64,000 bases of DNA, from assembly GCA_963969495.1 (NCBI GenBank), contig OZ018320.1, positions 76,384,669 to 76,448,668 on the forward strand, written 5' to 3'. Each line of letters starts with the position of its first letter. Positions within the stretch are counted from its first letter, which is position 1. Source of the stretch: Ceratothoa steindachneri. Taxonomy: Eukaryota > Arthropoda > Malacostraca > Isopoda > Cymothoidae. The position numbers and the translations under genes were made by a program. Below the pieces are notes generated by a model. That model was not told where the DNA came from. It did no database searches and worked only from the letters and a program-made list of their open reading frames with translations. Below are positions 1 through 11,500 of the stretch, in pieces.

Positions 1-54
1 ACCTTGGACATTGCATTCATTGGGAACCTCGCGTTGCTACTTTGTGAGTTATTC

Positions 55-173
<119 letters not shown>

Positions 174-1394
174 TGGATGCAATAAATATGTAATACATTG
201 CAAAAATGTTTATTTTGCACATAACTACACGAATTTTACTAAATTGCAATAATATGATCTGATCGATATAAGAAGCAAGTATTAGCCTAAATTTTGCCCC
301 CCAAAATAGAATTAAGAATAACAAAAAGAAAAAACTGAAATTGGCTTGGAAAATATATCCAATACATTTTTAAAAAATCATTCAATACTTGGCCATATAC
401 GTAACCTTTATTTGTCATTGTAGCTTCTAATCCCTTTCGATTAGTCTGTAGCAGGTTCTTGCAAATCTCAGAAGATAATAATAAATAATTGGAATACAAC
501 AAACAACGTATGATATTTATTAAAGAAGAAACAAGATTATTGACAACAGTAACAAGATAAGAATGGAAAATACCTAAACCAATCGAATTTAAAATAAAAT
601 AAACGGACTAAACCGAAAAAGAACCAAACAGGATAAACAATTGACAAGGTAGTCATTTAGCAGCTTTCATTCCCACTGTATAATTATCTAGCCCTGCTAC
701 ACTTTAGAATTTCTTTATAATTATTTCTCTTATTTTCTTCAACTAATTCCATCTTTATTCATTCAAGAAGTCAGGTCGGGTCTTTCATCTGAACTCACGT
801 TCCCTAAATCTCGGATGAGAGACGACCAAGACACAGAGGTCGATTCGGTTTAATTACGCCTCTCATGGAAAATACATTTCTATGGTTGTGAAAAAGTTGT
901 TTGTTTTGTCGTTGTTTTAATTTTATGGCTAGTTGTTTTCTTTGTTATGTACATAGGTCAAATCAAATTGTTTCTATTTGTTAGATTTATTAGATGATTA
1001 TTAATCAGTTCTTCCGTTGCGATTTTTTGGATTAGATTGTTTGGGCGTGGTATTGTATGATTATAATGTTTTTCGTATGAATATTTTTGGTTTAACATTA
1101 CATAGCCTGCACCAACAACACCGGAAAAAGATGAATGCATTTGTATAATACACACCGACCGTTATCGCATCTACATATAAGCGGACACCCACACATGATT
1201 TGAGGTATATACACTATTTTATTTCGGGAAGCAAAAACTTATTCTACGCAAGGTCTCTTTTCTCGAGGATTTGCTGAATATCTCCGTTTTCTGTCCGTGG
1301 CTTGAAAAGGATAGAATTTGATTATGGATTTATATCACCAGTGTCTTATTTTTCCTTTGCAAATGTATATTTTGTGAATCAGTCCAAGTATTAT
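174..1394. other. AT-rich DNA without recognisable features
   Basis: AT-rich single-copy-looking sequence. All reading frames are short and resemble no family I recognise. No repeat termini or RNA genes are seen. Confidence 0.6.

Positions 1395-2114
<720 letters not shown>

Positions 2115-2186
<72 letters not shown>
2115..2186. repeat. (TA)n microsatellite abutting a mariner element
   Basis: A TA run of about 70 bp that ends three bases before the TA target dinucleotide of the mariner element at 2191. TA runs are natural targets for Tc1/mariner transposases, which insert at TA. Confidence 0.95.
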
Positions 2187-2189
<3 letters not shown>

Positions 2190-2190
2190 A

Positions 2191-3475
2191 AAGGGTCTTT
2201 CAATAAGGTCACTCGATTTTTAAATGTAAATAAAACAAGTTGTGTGTGATATATGCACTCAATTTATGTTAAATTTGAAATTATGGCATTGAGTGTGGAA
2301 GATGAGGTCGTTCAAATGTCCGCCGCGGCTTCGCTTGGTGGAACGTATTCGGGAGGCCCAATTATCGATGACTTTGTCGCATCAATCTGGCTGAATTTGC
2401 TGGATGGTGTTCGTTATGTTGACTTTGAGGATATCAACTGTTTGCGGATTATTCGCATAGACATGCGATTTAAGGTAGCACCAAAGAAAGTAGTCTAATG
2501 GCGTTAAATCGCATGATCTCGGTGGCCAGCTGATGTCGCCGCCGCACGAGATAACCCTGCCCTGAAATCGCTGGTGCAAAATGTTTATCGTGGCGAGCGC
2601 ATTGTGGCACGTAACGCCGTCCTGTTGTAACCACATGTCGTCAGTATCCATATCAAGTATATAATCCAGTTAAGGCCACAAGAAGTTGCTTATCATCGAT
2701 CTGTAGTTCTCGCCGTTAACGGTTACGTCAATCCCATCTTCGTTCTCCAAAAAATACGAAACGATGATTCCGTTAGACGAAAATCCGCACCAAACAGTGA
2801 CTTTGTTGGGATGCAATTGGTTCTGGTGTATCTCATGTGGATTGTTTTCTCCCAAATCCATTAATCCAAAAATGGGCCTCGTCGCTGAAGATGATTTTTT
2901 TGGGGAAATTTGGGGCAACTTCCAACTGCTCTAGAGCCCAATCAGCGAACACACGGCGTTGTATATGGTCGTTTATCTTAAGTTCCTAGGTAAGTTGGAT
3001 TTTGTACGGGTGCAGACCCAAGTCCCTACGCATAATTTGCCAAATTGAAGTCGCAGAAAGGCCAAGTTCTTGTGAACGACGAGAAATTGACTGCCTCGGA
3101 TTTTCCTGTACACTCTCATTTACGGCAGCGATGTTTTCAGCAGACCTTGCGTTTCGGCGACGTACGGGTGTTGGCTGATTGTTGATCAACCCTTTGCCCC
3201 AAATTTGGCCACCTAGCGTCGAACAGTGGACTCGGCAGGACGATTGTGGCGAGGATAGAAATGGCGTAATGCGCGGAACGTTTGTCAAACGGAGCACTGA
3301 TTTTGATAATAACATTTGATGATTTGCACACGCTGTTAAACGTTCAACGCTATAACCCTCCATTGTGACTTGCCAAGTACCACTTAACAGTTCGCAGTGA
3401 GGTTGCCAGATGTTGCTTTAACAACATGGCCACTATCTCCTGACAAAGCTCGAGCGTCCTTGTTGAAAGAATCTT
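2191..3475 (-). mobile_element. Tc1/mariner-type element 1, complete with terminal inverted repeats
   Basis: The left end AAGGGTCTTTCAATAAGG (2191-2208) is matched in inverted orientation by CCTTGTTGAAAGAATCTT at 3458-3475. Both ends are flanked by TA (2189-2190 and 3476-3477), the expected target duplication. The element is 1,285 bp, a normal length for the superfamily, and its transposase remnant lies on the minus strand. The right TIR differs from the left at a few positions, so the element is old. Boundaries are read directly from the sequence. Confidence 0.85.
2382..3363 (-). pseudogene. Mariner-like transposase, broken (element 1)
   Basis: The transposase would bind the TIRs and cut and paste the element. 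Three collinear minus-strand pieces are visible. 3363-2986 holds the N-terminal helix-turn-helix part. 2918-2670 holds the middle, with KVTVWCGF and VTVNGENYRSM. 2651-2382 holds the C-terminal catalytic part, with WLQQDGVTCH and WPPRSCDLTPLDYFLW. The first catalytic motif, FSDEAHF, is present near 2900 but in a shifted frame. About 36 residues separate the second and third acidic residues. Frameshifts and stops between the pieces make it inactive. The family match (DDE/D IS630-Tc1-mariner) is strong; the subfamily is not resolved. Confidence 0.85.
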
Positions 3476-3481
3476 TATATA

Positions 3482-4820
3482 CCAGGTGTTTAAAAAGAAA
3501 TTGATATCATTTTGCAATCTAATAACTTTGCCAGTTCCCGTTCGAATGACTTCAAATTTTAACAGCATGTGTAGAAACAGGTCAAAGTTTTATGATTAAT
3601 GTTTGATGTTTTTATCTTTACGGGAATAGAAATGCCATTCACTGGAAGTGAAAAGGCGTTTTGTGCGTTCGAGTATGCTCGAACACAGTCGAACAAGACT
3701 GTGCAGCGTGCATTTGTGAGAGAGTTCTCTAAAGAGTTACCAACGGTAATGCAGGTTTGGACATGGCATAAAAAATACAAAGAGCAAGGCTGTCTGTGCA
3801 GGGCAAAAGTATCTGGGCCACCAATAACATCGGAAGAGACGGTCGAGCGGGTTCGCCAAAAACTTTTGCGAAGCCCCAAGAAGTCCATATGAAGAACAAG
3901 TCTGGAAACCCCGATTCCTCCCACGACAGTTTAGCGCGTCCTGAGGAAACGCTTGCTAATGAAACTTGACAAGCTGCATCTAGTTCAGGCCATAACAGCA
4001 GATGACCAGCGGAAGTGCAAACAATTCTGTGTTGATATGCAAGAGAAACTTGAAGAAGACAAGTTCAAGGAACGTCTTGTTTTCAGTGATGAGGCCACAT
4101 TTTATACGAATGGCAAAGTCAATAAGCATAATGTTCGCAGTTAGGGCGAAGAAAATCCCCATGCCACAGCTGAGCAAGTGAGGGACTCACCGAAAGTGAA
4201 TGTATACTGCGCCATCTCCAAGAACCATCTTCATGGGCCGTTTTTCTTTGAGGGAAATGTGACCGGTCATGTTTATCTGCAAGTGTTTCAGAACTGGCTC
4301 ATGGATGAGTTCATTGAAAATCAACAAGAAGGCTTCATTTTTCAACAGGATGGGGCTCCACCTCACTGGAAGCTCACTGTGCGGGCTTATCTCAATGACA
4401 ATCTGCGAGGGAGATGGTTTGGGCGTGTTGGTGATCAAGGCAATGTGCTGTTGCAATGGCCGCCACGTTCACCTGACCTGACACCTTGCGATTTTTGTAT
4501 GGTGCTATAAGAAGGGACTGGTGTATGTCCCTCATCTTTGTCCAGACCTAGAGGAACTCAAGCACATAATCACTACCGCACTGGAGACTGTTTGGGAGGA
4601 GCTGGACTACCCACTTGGCGTGTGCCGTGTCTCAAGCGGTTCGCATATTGAACATTTGTCAAATCATTCATGGAATCCACATACCTTTTATTTTCTCATT
4701 CAAATTTGGAAGAATAAATCTCATGTTGCTTAACATTAAACCTGTTTAGTTTCATCTGCCTTGACAATGTAGTTTCTGTGATATTTACCTCTCGAATGAT
4801 ATCAAATTTTTTTAAACACC
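3482..4820 (+). mobile_element. Tc1/mariner-type element 2, complete with terminal inverted repeats
   Basis: The left end carries GGTGTTTAAAAAGAAATTGA (3485-3504). Its inverse at 4795-4820 ends in TTTTTTTAAACACC. TA dinucleotides flank both sides (3480-3481, 4821-4822). The TIR similarity continues through a shared TTGATATCAT block. Length is about 1.34 kb with the transposase on the plus strand. The element starts only a few bases after element 1 ends, separated by a short TA run. Confidence 0.85.
3599..4733 (+). pseudogene. Mariner-like transposase, broken (element 2)
   Basis: Four plus-strand pieces are collinear with a DDE/D transposase. 3599-3892 is a helix-turn-helix region of the kind often found in arthropod elements, with a TWHKKYKEQG helix. 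3953-4144 carries the first catalytic motif, FSDEATF. 4178-4510 carries KVNVYCAISK, then FQQDGAPPHW and WPPRSPDLTPCDF. 4521-4733 is the C-terminal tail. About 41 residues separate the second and third catalytic aspartates, longer than in element 1. Stops or frameshifts near 3892, 4144 and 4510 inactivate it. The two elements are distinct families, not copies of one another. Confidence 0.85.
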
Positions 4821-4822
4821 TA

Positions 4823-5229
4823 TATATAGAAAGGCATTCAAGCCTTTATAGCAGAGGGTTTTTTGATCACTATTGCTTTTTGTGATAAGATTTTCGTTTG
4901 TTTCTGTTTTTATCTGGGTTGTTTATGCCTTGACTTTGAATTGTTTTTATTATTTGTTTTATTTTTATTTTATTTTTTTGTTTTGATGTTTTAGCGAGTT
5001 AATCGCGCTATAATTTGGGGGAAATTAGCACTTGACTAATTAAGTGAAAGGGGAATGTGTTTGGCTTTGTGTTTGTTGTTATTGTAAAAATCTAAGTAAA
5101 CATTGGGTCTACGTCATTCCCAAAGAGTAGTCTGCTGCTTTTAAAAGGTTTTGCGTGTCCTATGTCATCAAAGTCCCTGTGCTCGAGTAAAAACTCGGGG
5201 TGGAGGCATCGGTGTACGTTGCCTCAGAT
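4823..5229. other. AT-rich spacer without recognisable features
   Basis: T-rich, low-complexity sequence follows mariner element 2. No protein similarity is seen until the Jockey-like fossil begins on the minus strand. Confidence 0.5.
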
Positions 5230-5545
5230 CTTGCTTGCTTTTTGGTGAAGCTCCACGTTTATGGGGGTTAACTCCAGTTCACCATAGAGCTCACCCTGCC
5301 TTCTCCACTCTCTCCTTCGGGTTCTCGTTATAATATAGACAGCCTTATTTTGGACCCTATGCAGTTTAAGGACTTGGGTCTCGGGACTCGCGTTTATAGG
5401 GACCGGTGGATATAGGAGTTTCGATCAGATTATAGATCTTTAGTTTGTTGGAAGTACTCAGGTTTAGGAATCTGAAAAATTCCCCCAACTCCCTCCGTGC
5501 ATTCCTTGTAGTTTTAGCTACGTGACTCCCATATCCACGAGTCGT
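5230..5545 (-). pseudogene. Jockey-like non-LTR reverse transcriptase, C-terminal fragment (left of copy A)
   Basis: Read on the minus strand, 5376-5330 encodes QVLKLHRVQNKAVYI. This is the motif that follows the reverse-transcriptase palm/thumb in Jockey/CR1-type elements (a 'lqrvQNKalRiit'-like block). It is the downstream continuation of the minus-strand fossil on the other side of copy A (12477-15850). That shows copy A inserted into an already present Jockey-like element. The frame is heavily degraded; assignment rests on one clear motif plus collinearity. Confidence 0.6.
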
Positions 5546-5560
5546 AATCCAGAGTCTCAG
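5546..5560 (+). repeat. Target-site duplication, left, of I-like copy A
   Basis: AATCCAGAGTCTCAG, repeated exactly at 12462-12476 after the poly(A) tail. The 15-bp perfect duplication fixes the element ends. Confidence 0.95.
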
Positions 5561-6500
5561 CCCCGTAAGGGGCGCGGCAATTTGCCATCCTGGCCGCCGT
5601 GCTGACGGGATCCAGCGCTCCGTCCGGCCCCAGCTTAGCCTCTCTTCCTTCCTTCAGATAGCTCGATTTCTCCCCTACCTTGTCGCTTTTCATACAACCT
5701 CTCCCACAACTTTCTCTGGTCAGCCTCTGAATTTCAAAGGGTAGAATGCTGACCTTCTTCTCAAGCCAACCACCCCGGATCGGGGCTGAGGGGGGAGGGG
5801 ACATTGTCCCCTAACCCCTGAGCTCCGGTTCGGGATGGGGGTTTTTTAACAACCTGCTTCATCCCCACCCATACCTTCCTCACATCCCTTTTCCTCTCCT
5901 CTTCACAACCTATATTTTTTACGCCGTGTCCAAGGTGGAGCCGCCATGCCGATGGACTGCCAGGCCACCAGGCGGGAGGGGTGGTCCCGAATGGCGGCGC
6001 CTGGCTCTGCCGGGCTTGTAAGCACCTCTCGCAGTGCGGGCTACTGCGAGGGGTGATGAGCTATTGCGTCCCGTGGCAAAAATAGGGTCACCATGCCCAT
6101 AGATGAACAACAAAAAAAAAACCCCAAACCCCTTTAACTCCCCCTTGCTCATCGACGGAGCCGCCCTTGGGCAGCTCCACCGAAAAAATGGAGGTCCCCC
6201 CCCTGTGCTTGCACAGGGGACCCTCCATATTTCTCTAACCGGAGAGGAGGCTTACTCCTCTCCTTCGCCTACGGGTGCAGGGGACTCCCCCTCACCCCCT
6301 TCTCTGGAGGTGCTTTCGGGCACCTCCCTTTTCCCAGCGGCAGTCCCATCTTTTCTTTTCAAGGGGACTGCCAAGAAAGCCAGCAGGCAGCCCTTAGCCA
6401 GCCGCTTCCCATCAAAGCGGCTCGGTAGGGCAAACCCCCTTAGGGGGTGAGAGGGAAGCCAGGCCCCTTCGGTCGCTTCCCTCAAAAGACCTGCTGGCAA
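5561..6500 (+). promoter_or_regulatory. Structured 5' region of copy A with consecutive perfect hairpins
   Basis: The first 12 bases form a CCCC-GTAA-GGGG hairpin with a GNRA-type loop. Further stems: 6188-6228 (about 17 bp, GTGC-TT-GCAC tip), 6241-6263 (GGAGAGGAG/CTCCTCTCC), 6306-6327 (GGAGGTGC/GCACCTCC), 6339-6372 (GGCAGTCCC/GGGACTGCC), then an outer stem GCCAGCAGG (6379-6387) / CCTGCTGGC (6490-6498). The outer stem encloses AGCCGCTT/AAGCGGCT (6400-6422), ACCCCC/GGGGGT (6434-6448) and GGGAAGC/GCTTCCC (6453-6481). Several stems persist in the older copies B and D. Non-LTR elements need an internal promoter and often cap-independent or reinitiated translation; which role applies here is not shown. 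Confidence 0.6.
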
Positions 6501-7201
6501 GAATTTTAAACCTTGCCGGGGTCAAGGCCTGTGCCTCCCCATACAAGACTGGCGACACTGCCAAGGGGACCTACGATGTCCTGGGAGGGGATGGCCAATT
6601 GGAGGCCCCTCCTGTGATAGACATGGTCCTTGAGGAGACCCAGCCCCAGACGGTAGGGCCTTCCATGGGGGGGAATTCGGGCTCGGCGCCAAGCACCGAA
6701 CCCGAATCCGCCCCTATGCAAGGTCCTCCTCAAATGGCTGAGGGCTCCGAGGCAGTAGAAGGAGGGGAGGGATCTCCTCCGACAGGTGCCCCTACGACAA
6801 CCAGGACCTTCTCCATTTCAGAGAGGGACCTGGCTGAGGCCGGTCCATCTGGCCTGGGGGCTTCTGCCGGCGGAGGTGAAAAGCGGGTTCATTCCCCGCC
6901 CTCCTCTCCGAAAAAGAAAAAGACTAAAAAGACTAAAAAGACCAAAAAGACTCGGGGCTCCTCTCCATCCGCGGGGGCTGCGGGGACGGATGGGTCTGCT
7001 GCCACTCTGGCAAGCGACCAAGCCAAGATCGGCACATCCGCCCCCTCTGCCCCCCCGGTTGCGGAGCCCCTGAAAGAAGAAGACTACTACCAAGAGTGCA
7101 CAGGGCGGAGCCTCGATGACATCGGGGCCCCTGATTCAGAGGTTACCTGGCGTTTTCGACCCCGCTGGCTTCAAACGCTTCCTCGTTATTCGCTCCACTG
7201 A
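6103..7201 (+). pseudogene. ORF1 proximal part (low-complexity, Lys-rich N-terminal gag), copy A
   Basis: The first plausible ATG is at 6103 (MNNKKKTPNPF). The frame runs to 6450, where a T that is absent from the other copies shifts it; it continues in the next frame from about 6460 to 7201. The product is rich in Ser, Pro, Gly and Glu. It contains a basic run (KKKKTKKTKKTKKT, about 6910-6950) that looks like a nuclear-localisation or RNA-binding tract. In copy C the same region is open for 331 codons. It ends by overlapping the zinc-knuckle ORF in a +1 relation (7074-7201). It is probably the N-terminal half of gag. No known domain is recognised. Confidence 0.55.
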
Positions 7202-8552
7202 TGGCACCATTTTGTCCAAGGGCAACATGATCCATCAGCGGAGAGGATTAGCTAGTGCAATTGGTAGAGAGCCGAAGGTAACCCGTTTCTCGGACGGGAG
7301 CCTTCTGGCGAATGCGGCGAATCCCGCCGAGGCGGCCAGGATTAGTGCTCTTCGGACACTTCATGGCACCCCGGTGAGTGTGACGCCGCACTCTACCATG
7401 AACTTTGTGAAAGGAGAAGTTTATGCGAGGGAACTCGTTGACTACTCCATTGAAGACATCACCTTAGAGCTGGCCGACCATGGGGCGGTCAAGGTCGAAC
7501 GTGTGATGAGAAAACAGGGAGGGGCCTCGAGACCCACCCCTACACTCTTCGTCACGTTCGACTGTGACAAGCTCCCTGAGTCGGTGCGTGCCGGTTGGTA
7601 CCGCTACCGCGTGAAGGCATTCGTGCCACTGCCGCGGCGGTGCTATTACTGTCACCGCTTCGGCCATACGAATCGCTCATGTAGACGTGCAAAGTCGGGG
7701 TCACCCGAAGTCTGTGTAAATTGCTCCAAGGTCGCACACGATAAGTCCAAATCGTGTGTGGCCAAGTGTGTCAATTGCGGAGAGCCGCACCCTGCTTCTT
7801 CGAAGCAATGTGGTGCATATCTCCTTGAGAAAGAAATCCTGGCCGTTCAGGCCCAGGATCGACTCTCATTCCGCGATGCAAAGAACTTGGTCCTGGCGCG
7901 CCCGGCTCTGCCTGGGACGTCATATGCCTCAATAGTTAGGAAGGCACCCTCTGCTCCCGGCCCATCCAGGCCAACGAGCACGGTTGTTTCCGCGCCCATT
8001 CGGAGCCCTTCTGCGGGCTCTACCCAACCCGGGCGCTCCCCTGGTAAAGCTGGCGGCAAAAAGGGCTCATACCCTGCCCCGGCTAAAACCAGGGCTCCCC
8101 CCTCTTCCCCCAGCGTGACCGTTTCCCGTAAGGCGAAACGGCCACGCGCCTCCACCGAGTCGTTAGACTCACAGGAGGCAACACCCCTGAAGATGGTCGC
8201 TAGGCCATCTTCCGGGGTTCCTAAAGCTGTCCCCCGAAAGGAGGACAGCAACAAAGGAGCTTCGGCTCCTTCGCCCACGTCCCGAGGTGGAGCGAGTGGC
8301 TCGAAGACGGTGGTTCCTCGAAAAGAGGGCCCCCCGCCTCCGAAGCCGCAACGCCCGCCTAAGGTTTCGAGGCGGAGGGAGGAAAAGACTCGCATGGCGA
8401 GCCCAACCTCCCCCAATAAGTCCTCGAAGGCGACAGCGCCTTCAGCGCTTTGTCCGGCCAACAGCGCCCGGGGTTCTGCCCCCGGGAAGCGTACGGCCAT
8501 TCCCGTGAGGGTCTTCAATTCAAGGAGGGCCCCCGCGTCTCCTCCGAGCTAG
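7074..8552 (+). CDS. ORF1 distal part: gag-like nucleic-acid-binding protein with three zinc knuckles, copy A
   Basis: ORF1 protein coats element RNA into the ribonucleoprotein used for target-primed reverse transcription. The frame is open from 7074, with the first ATG at 7116, to TAG at 8550-8552, 478 residues from that ATG. The recognisable core starts at GFKRFLVIRSTDG. It continues through an RRM-like/gag block (ARELVDYSIEDITLELADHG) to three zinc knuckles: CYYCHRFGHTNRSC (CX2CX4HX4C), CVNCSKVAHDKSKSC (CX2CX4HX5C) and CVNCGEPHPASSKQC (CX2CX3HX6C). A Ser/Pro/Lys-rich tail follows. It overlaps the proximal frame upstream and ORF2 downstream. In this copy the distal part is uninterrupted. 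Confidence 0.85.
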   Translation, partial: KKKTTTKSAQGGASMTSGPLIQRLPGVFDPAGFKRFLVIRSTDGTILSKGNMIHQRRGLASAIGREPKVTRFSDGSLLANAANPAEAARISALRTLHGTPVSVTPHSTMNFVKGEVYARELVDYSIEDITLELADHGAVKVERVMRKQGGASRPTPTLFVTFDCDKLPESVRAGWYRYRVKAFVPLPRRCYYCHRFGHTNRSCRRAKSGSPEVCVNCSKVAHDKSKSCVAKCVNCGEPHPASSKQCGAYLLEKEILAVQAQDRLSFRDAKNLVLARPALPGTSYASIVRKAPSAPGPSRPTSTVVSAPIRSPSAGSTQPGRSPGKAGGKKGSYPAPAKTRAPPSSPSVTVSRKAKRPRASTESLDSQEATPLKMVARPSSGVPKAVPRKEDSNKGASAPSPTSRGGASGSKTVVPRKEGPPPPKPQRPPKVSRRREEKTRMASPTSPNKSSKATAPSALCPANSARGSAPGKRTAIPVRVFNSRRAPASPPS

Positions 8553-11500
8553 GCCTGGAGGGCATATTCCTTCAATGGAATTGCCGTGGACTCCGGGCCA
8601 ACTGGGAGGAGCTGCGGAGGCTCGTCTCGTCCCGTTCCCCGTTAGCTATTTTTTTGCAGGAGACCATGCTAGGTGCGTGCCCCCTCCCTGCCCTCCCGGG
8701 GTATAAGGGTCTTGCGACCCCACCACCTCGGGATGGCCGGGCTGGGGGATGCGCAGTTTACACCCGGCATGATGTCTCCGTTCTTCCTTTCTCTTTAGAT
8801 ACCTCCTTTCAGGCAGTAGCTGTGCAGCTGCACCTGGATAGGAGGTATACTATCATTTCTGCGTACATTCCACCGTCAGCTGACTTCGACGCGGGGGACT
8901 TCCGCCGCGTCGTTGCACGGTTGCCGAGGCCCTATCTCTTGCTTGGAGATCTGAACGGCAGGCATCCTCTCTGGGAAGATTACTCCATAAATCCCAGGGG
9001 ACAAGTCCTTGCCGATCTGATCGAAGAGCTTGAGATGGGTGTCCTAAACGTGGATGAGTTTACGCATCACTGTCCGAGAACCGCTTCATTTTCTTGCCTT
9101 GACCTATCTTTGTGCTCTTCGGATGCACAGCCTGATTTTGATTGGGGGGTGGTCGATGACCTTCATGGTAGTGATCACTTTCCCATTCAAATATCATTTT
9201 CAGGGCAACTGCCGCCTGAGAGACCACCTCGGTGGTGCTTGGCGCGGGCGCGGTGGCCTGCATTTCAGGAAATGACTGAATTCTCTATCTCAGTCGAGGA
9301 GTTTAGGTCGGTAGATGATGCCGTTGAGTTCTTCTCCGGCAACCTCATCACCGTGGGCCTGACTACTATTCCTAGGACGTCTGGCCGTTTTGCACGCCGA
9401 CCACTCCCATGGTGGTCGGCCGAGTGTGAGACGGCCCTCAAACAGAAGCCTTATGCCTACATGCGCTATAAGCGCCGCCCGAACGATTTCACTGTCGCTG
9501 AATTTCGTCGGGCTAGGGCTAGGTTCCGGTATATTTCGAAGCACGCCCGCCGCTCTTCTTGGCGGGCATACGTGTCTTCACTTAACGGGAAGACCCCTTT
9601 AGCTGAGGTGCGGAAGCGAGTCAAAAGGATTCGGGGCAAGTTCTCGCAGGACCCCCCTCCCGTTCTCCAGGAGAATGGGACCGCAATCTCGGACCCCGCG
9701 TCCGTGGCGGAATCATTAGCGACCGCTTTTTCCGCATTCTCTAGCCGTGATGCTGCTCCGCCAGCATTCAATGCACGTCGTGATGTCGCGGAAGGCCGCC
9801 GGCTGGACTTTACCTCCAGAGGCGGAGAACCCTTCAACGACAAGTTTACTGTGAGTGAGTTGCGCTCCGCTCTCGCTTCGTGCGCGGACACCGCCCATGG
9901 TCCGGACGATGTCCCGTACGCCATGCTTCGACACCTGGGTGAGCGAGGCATGGCCTTTCTGTTAGATTTGTTCAACAGGATCTGGGTGGAAGGTCTTCTC
10001 CCAGACTCCTGGTGAATCGCTACTGTGCTCGCCTTTCGCAAGCCGGGGAGAGATCACTCTACTCCGACCGGTTTCCGCCCAATCTCTCTAACCTCTTGCG
10101 TGTGCAAGTTGATGGAGAAATTGGTAAATGTTAGATTAGCCTATTTCCTGGACAGCGGAGGCCATCTGTCTTCTGCACAGTGCGGCTTCCGTAAGTTCCA
10201 CTCCACGTCGGATGCTCTGCTCCGACTGGAAAATGCCGTCTGCGAGGCTTTCCTTCGTAGACAGCACTACGCCACGGTGTTTTTTGATCTGGAGAAGGCC
10301 TATGATACCGCATGGCGATACGGTATCATGGAGACTCTCCACACGATGGGGGCGAGGGGACGCCTCCCAATGTTTATATCTGAATTTTTGCGAGATCGTC
10401 GATTCCGCGTACGGGTGGGGGGAGCCCTCTCCGGCCCAAAGGAGCAGGAAGAGGGTGTCCCGCAGGGAAGTGTCCTCAGTGTCACACTCTTTGCCCTGAG
10501 CATCAACGGCATCACCTCGGTGCTGCCGGAAGATGTTCTCGCTACGCTCTACGTGGACGACCTTTCGATCTCTTTTGGCGCGGCCCAGATGCCAACTCTG
10601 GAGCGCCGACTCCAACAGGCATTGAACCGCGTCTCTCGCTATGCCGAAGCGCACAGGTTTCGGTTTTCTTTGGGCAAGACTAAGGTGGTGCACTTCTGCC
10701 GCCACCCACGGCTTCACCCCGACCCAGATTTGTTTCTTAATGGGGTGCGCCTGGATGTGGTTGAGTCGCACCGTTTCCTTGGTCTTGTATTCGACCGACG
10801 CCTCACCTGGGAGGCTCACATTCGCAGCCTTAGGGTCTCTTGTACCCGCGCCATGGACATTCTCCGTTCCGTGACGTTTAGCGCTTGGGGCGCTGATAGG
10901 GCTACCGCCTTACTTTTTTATCGATCCTTTGTTCGCTCGAAGCTCGACTACGGATGCGAGTTTTATGCATCCGCAGCCCAGCGTTTATTGCGGAAGGTGG
11001 ATTCGATCCACCACAGCGGCCTTCGCCTTGCGACCGGTGCCTTCCGCACTTTTTCCATTGAGAGCCTGTTGGTCGATGCTGGGGAGATGCCACTCGCTCT
11101 GCGCCGCGTGCAGTGCATCACTCGCCTGTACGCGCGAGCCCGGCGCCTCCCTCAGTCGCCAACAGCTCTCACTGCATCCGCAGCTGATCTCGATGGTGCC
11201 TATGCCGCCGAGAGACGCCAGTCATACCCTAAGCCCTTTGGGTTTAGGGCCAGGAAACTCCTTCGAGAGGTAGATATAGCTCTCGGGCCGGTGGCGCCCC
11301 TGGTTCTGCCCAGGACGCCACCCTGGAGGGTACCACATTTAGCTATTTGTCGCCACGCCTCTGCTCCCAAAGCTTGTACTGCGCCGGGAGTATTGCGTTC
11401 GACCTTTTTGGAGCACACATCGTGTCACGCTGGTACCGTGCCAGTGTATACGGATGGCTCCAAGTCCCAAGAGGGGGTCGGCTTCCACGCCGTATCCCCT

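Noticed and set aside
5561..5650. HDV-like ribozyme at the I-like 5' terminus
   Set aside because: The 5' end is structured, but I could not fit the nested double pseudoknot or its catalytic C; only simple hairpins are supported.
10013..10015. TGA and TAA codons in I-like ORF2 as programmed recoding sites
   Set aside because: Copies A and C have sense codons at each other's stop positions, so these are private mutations.
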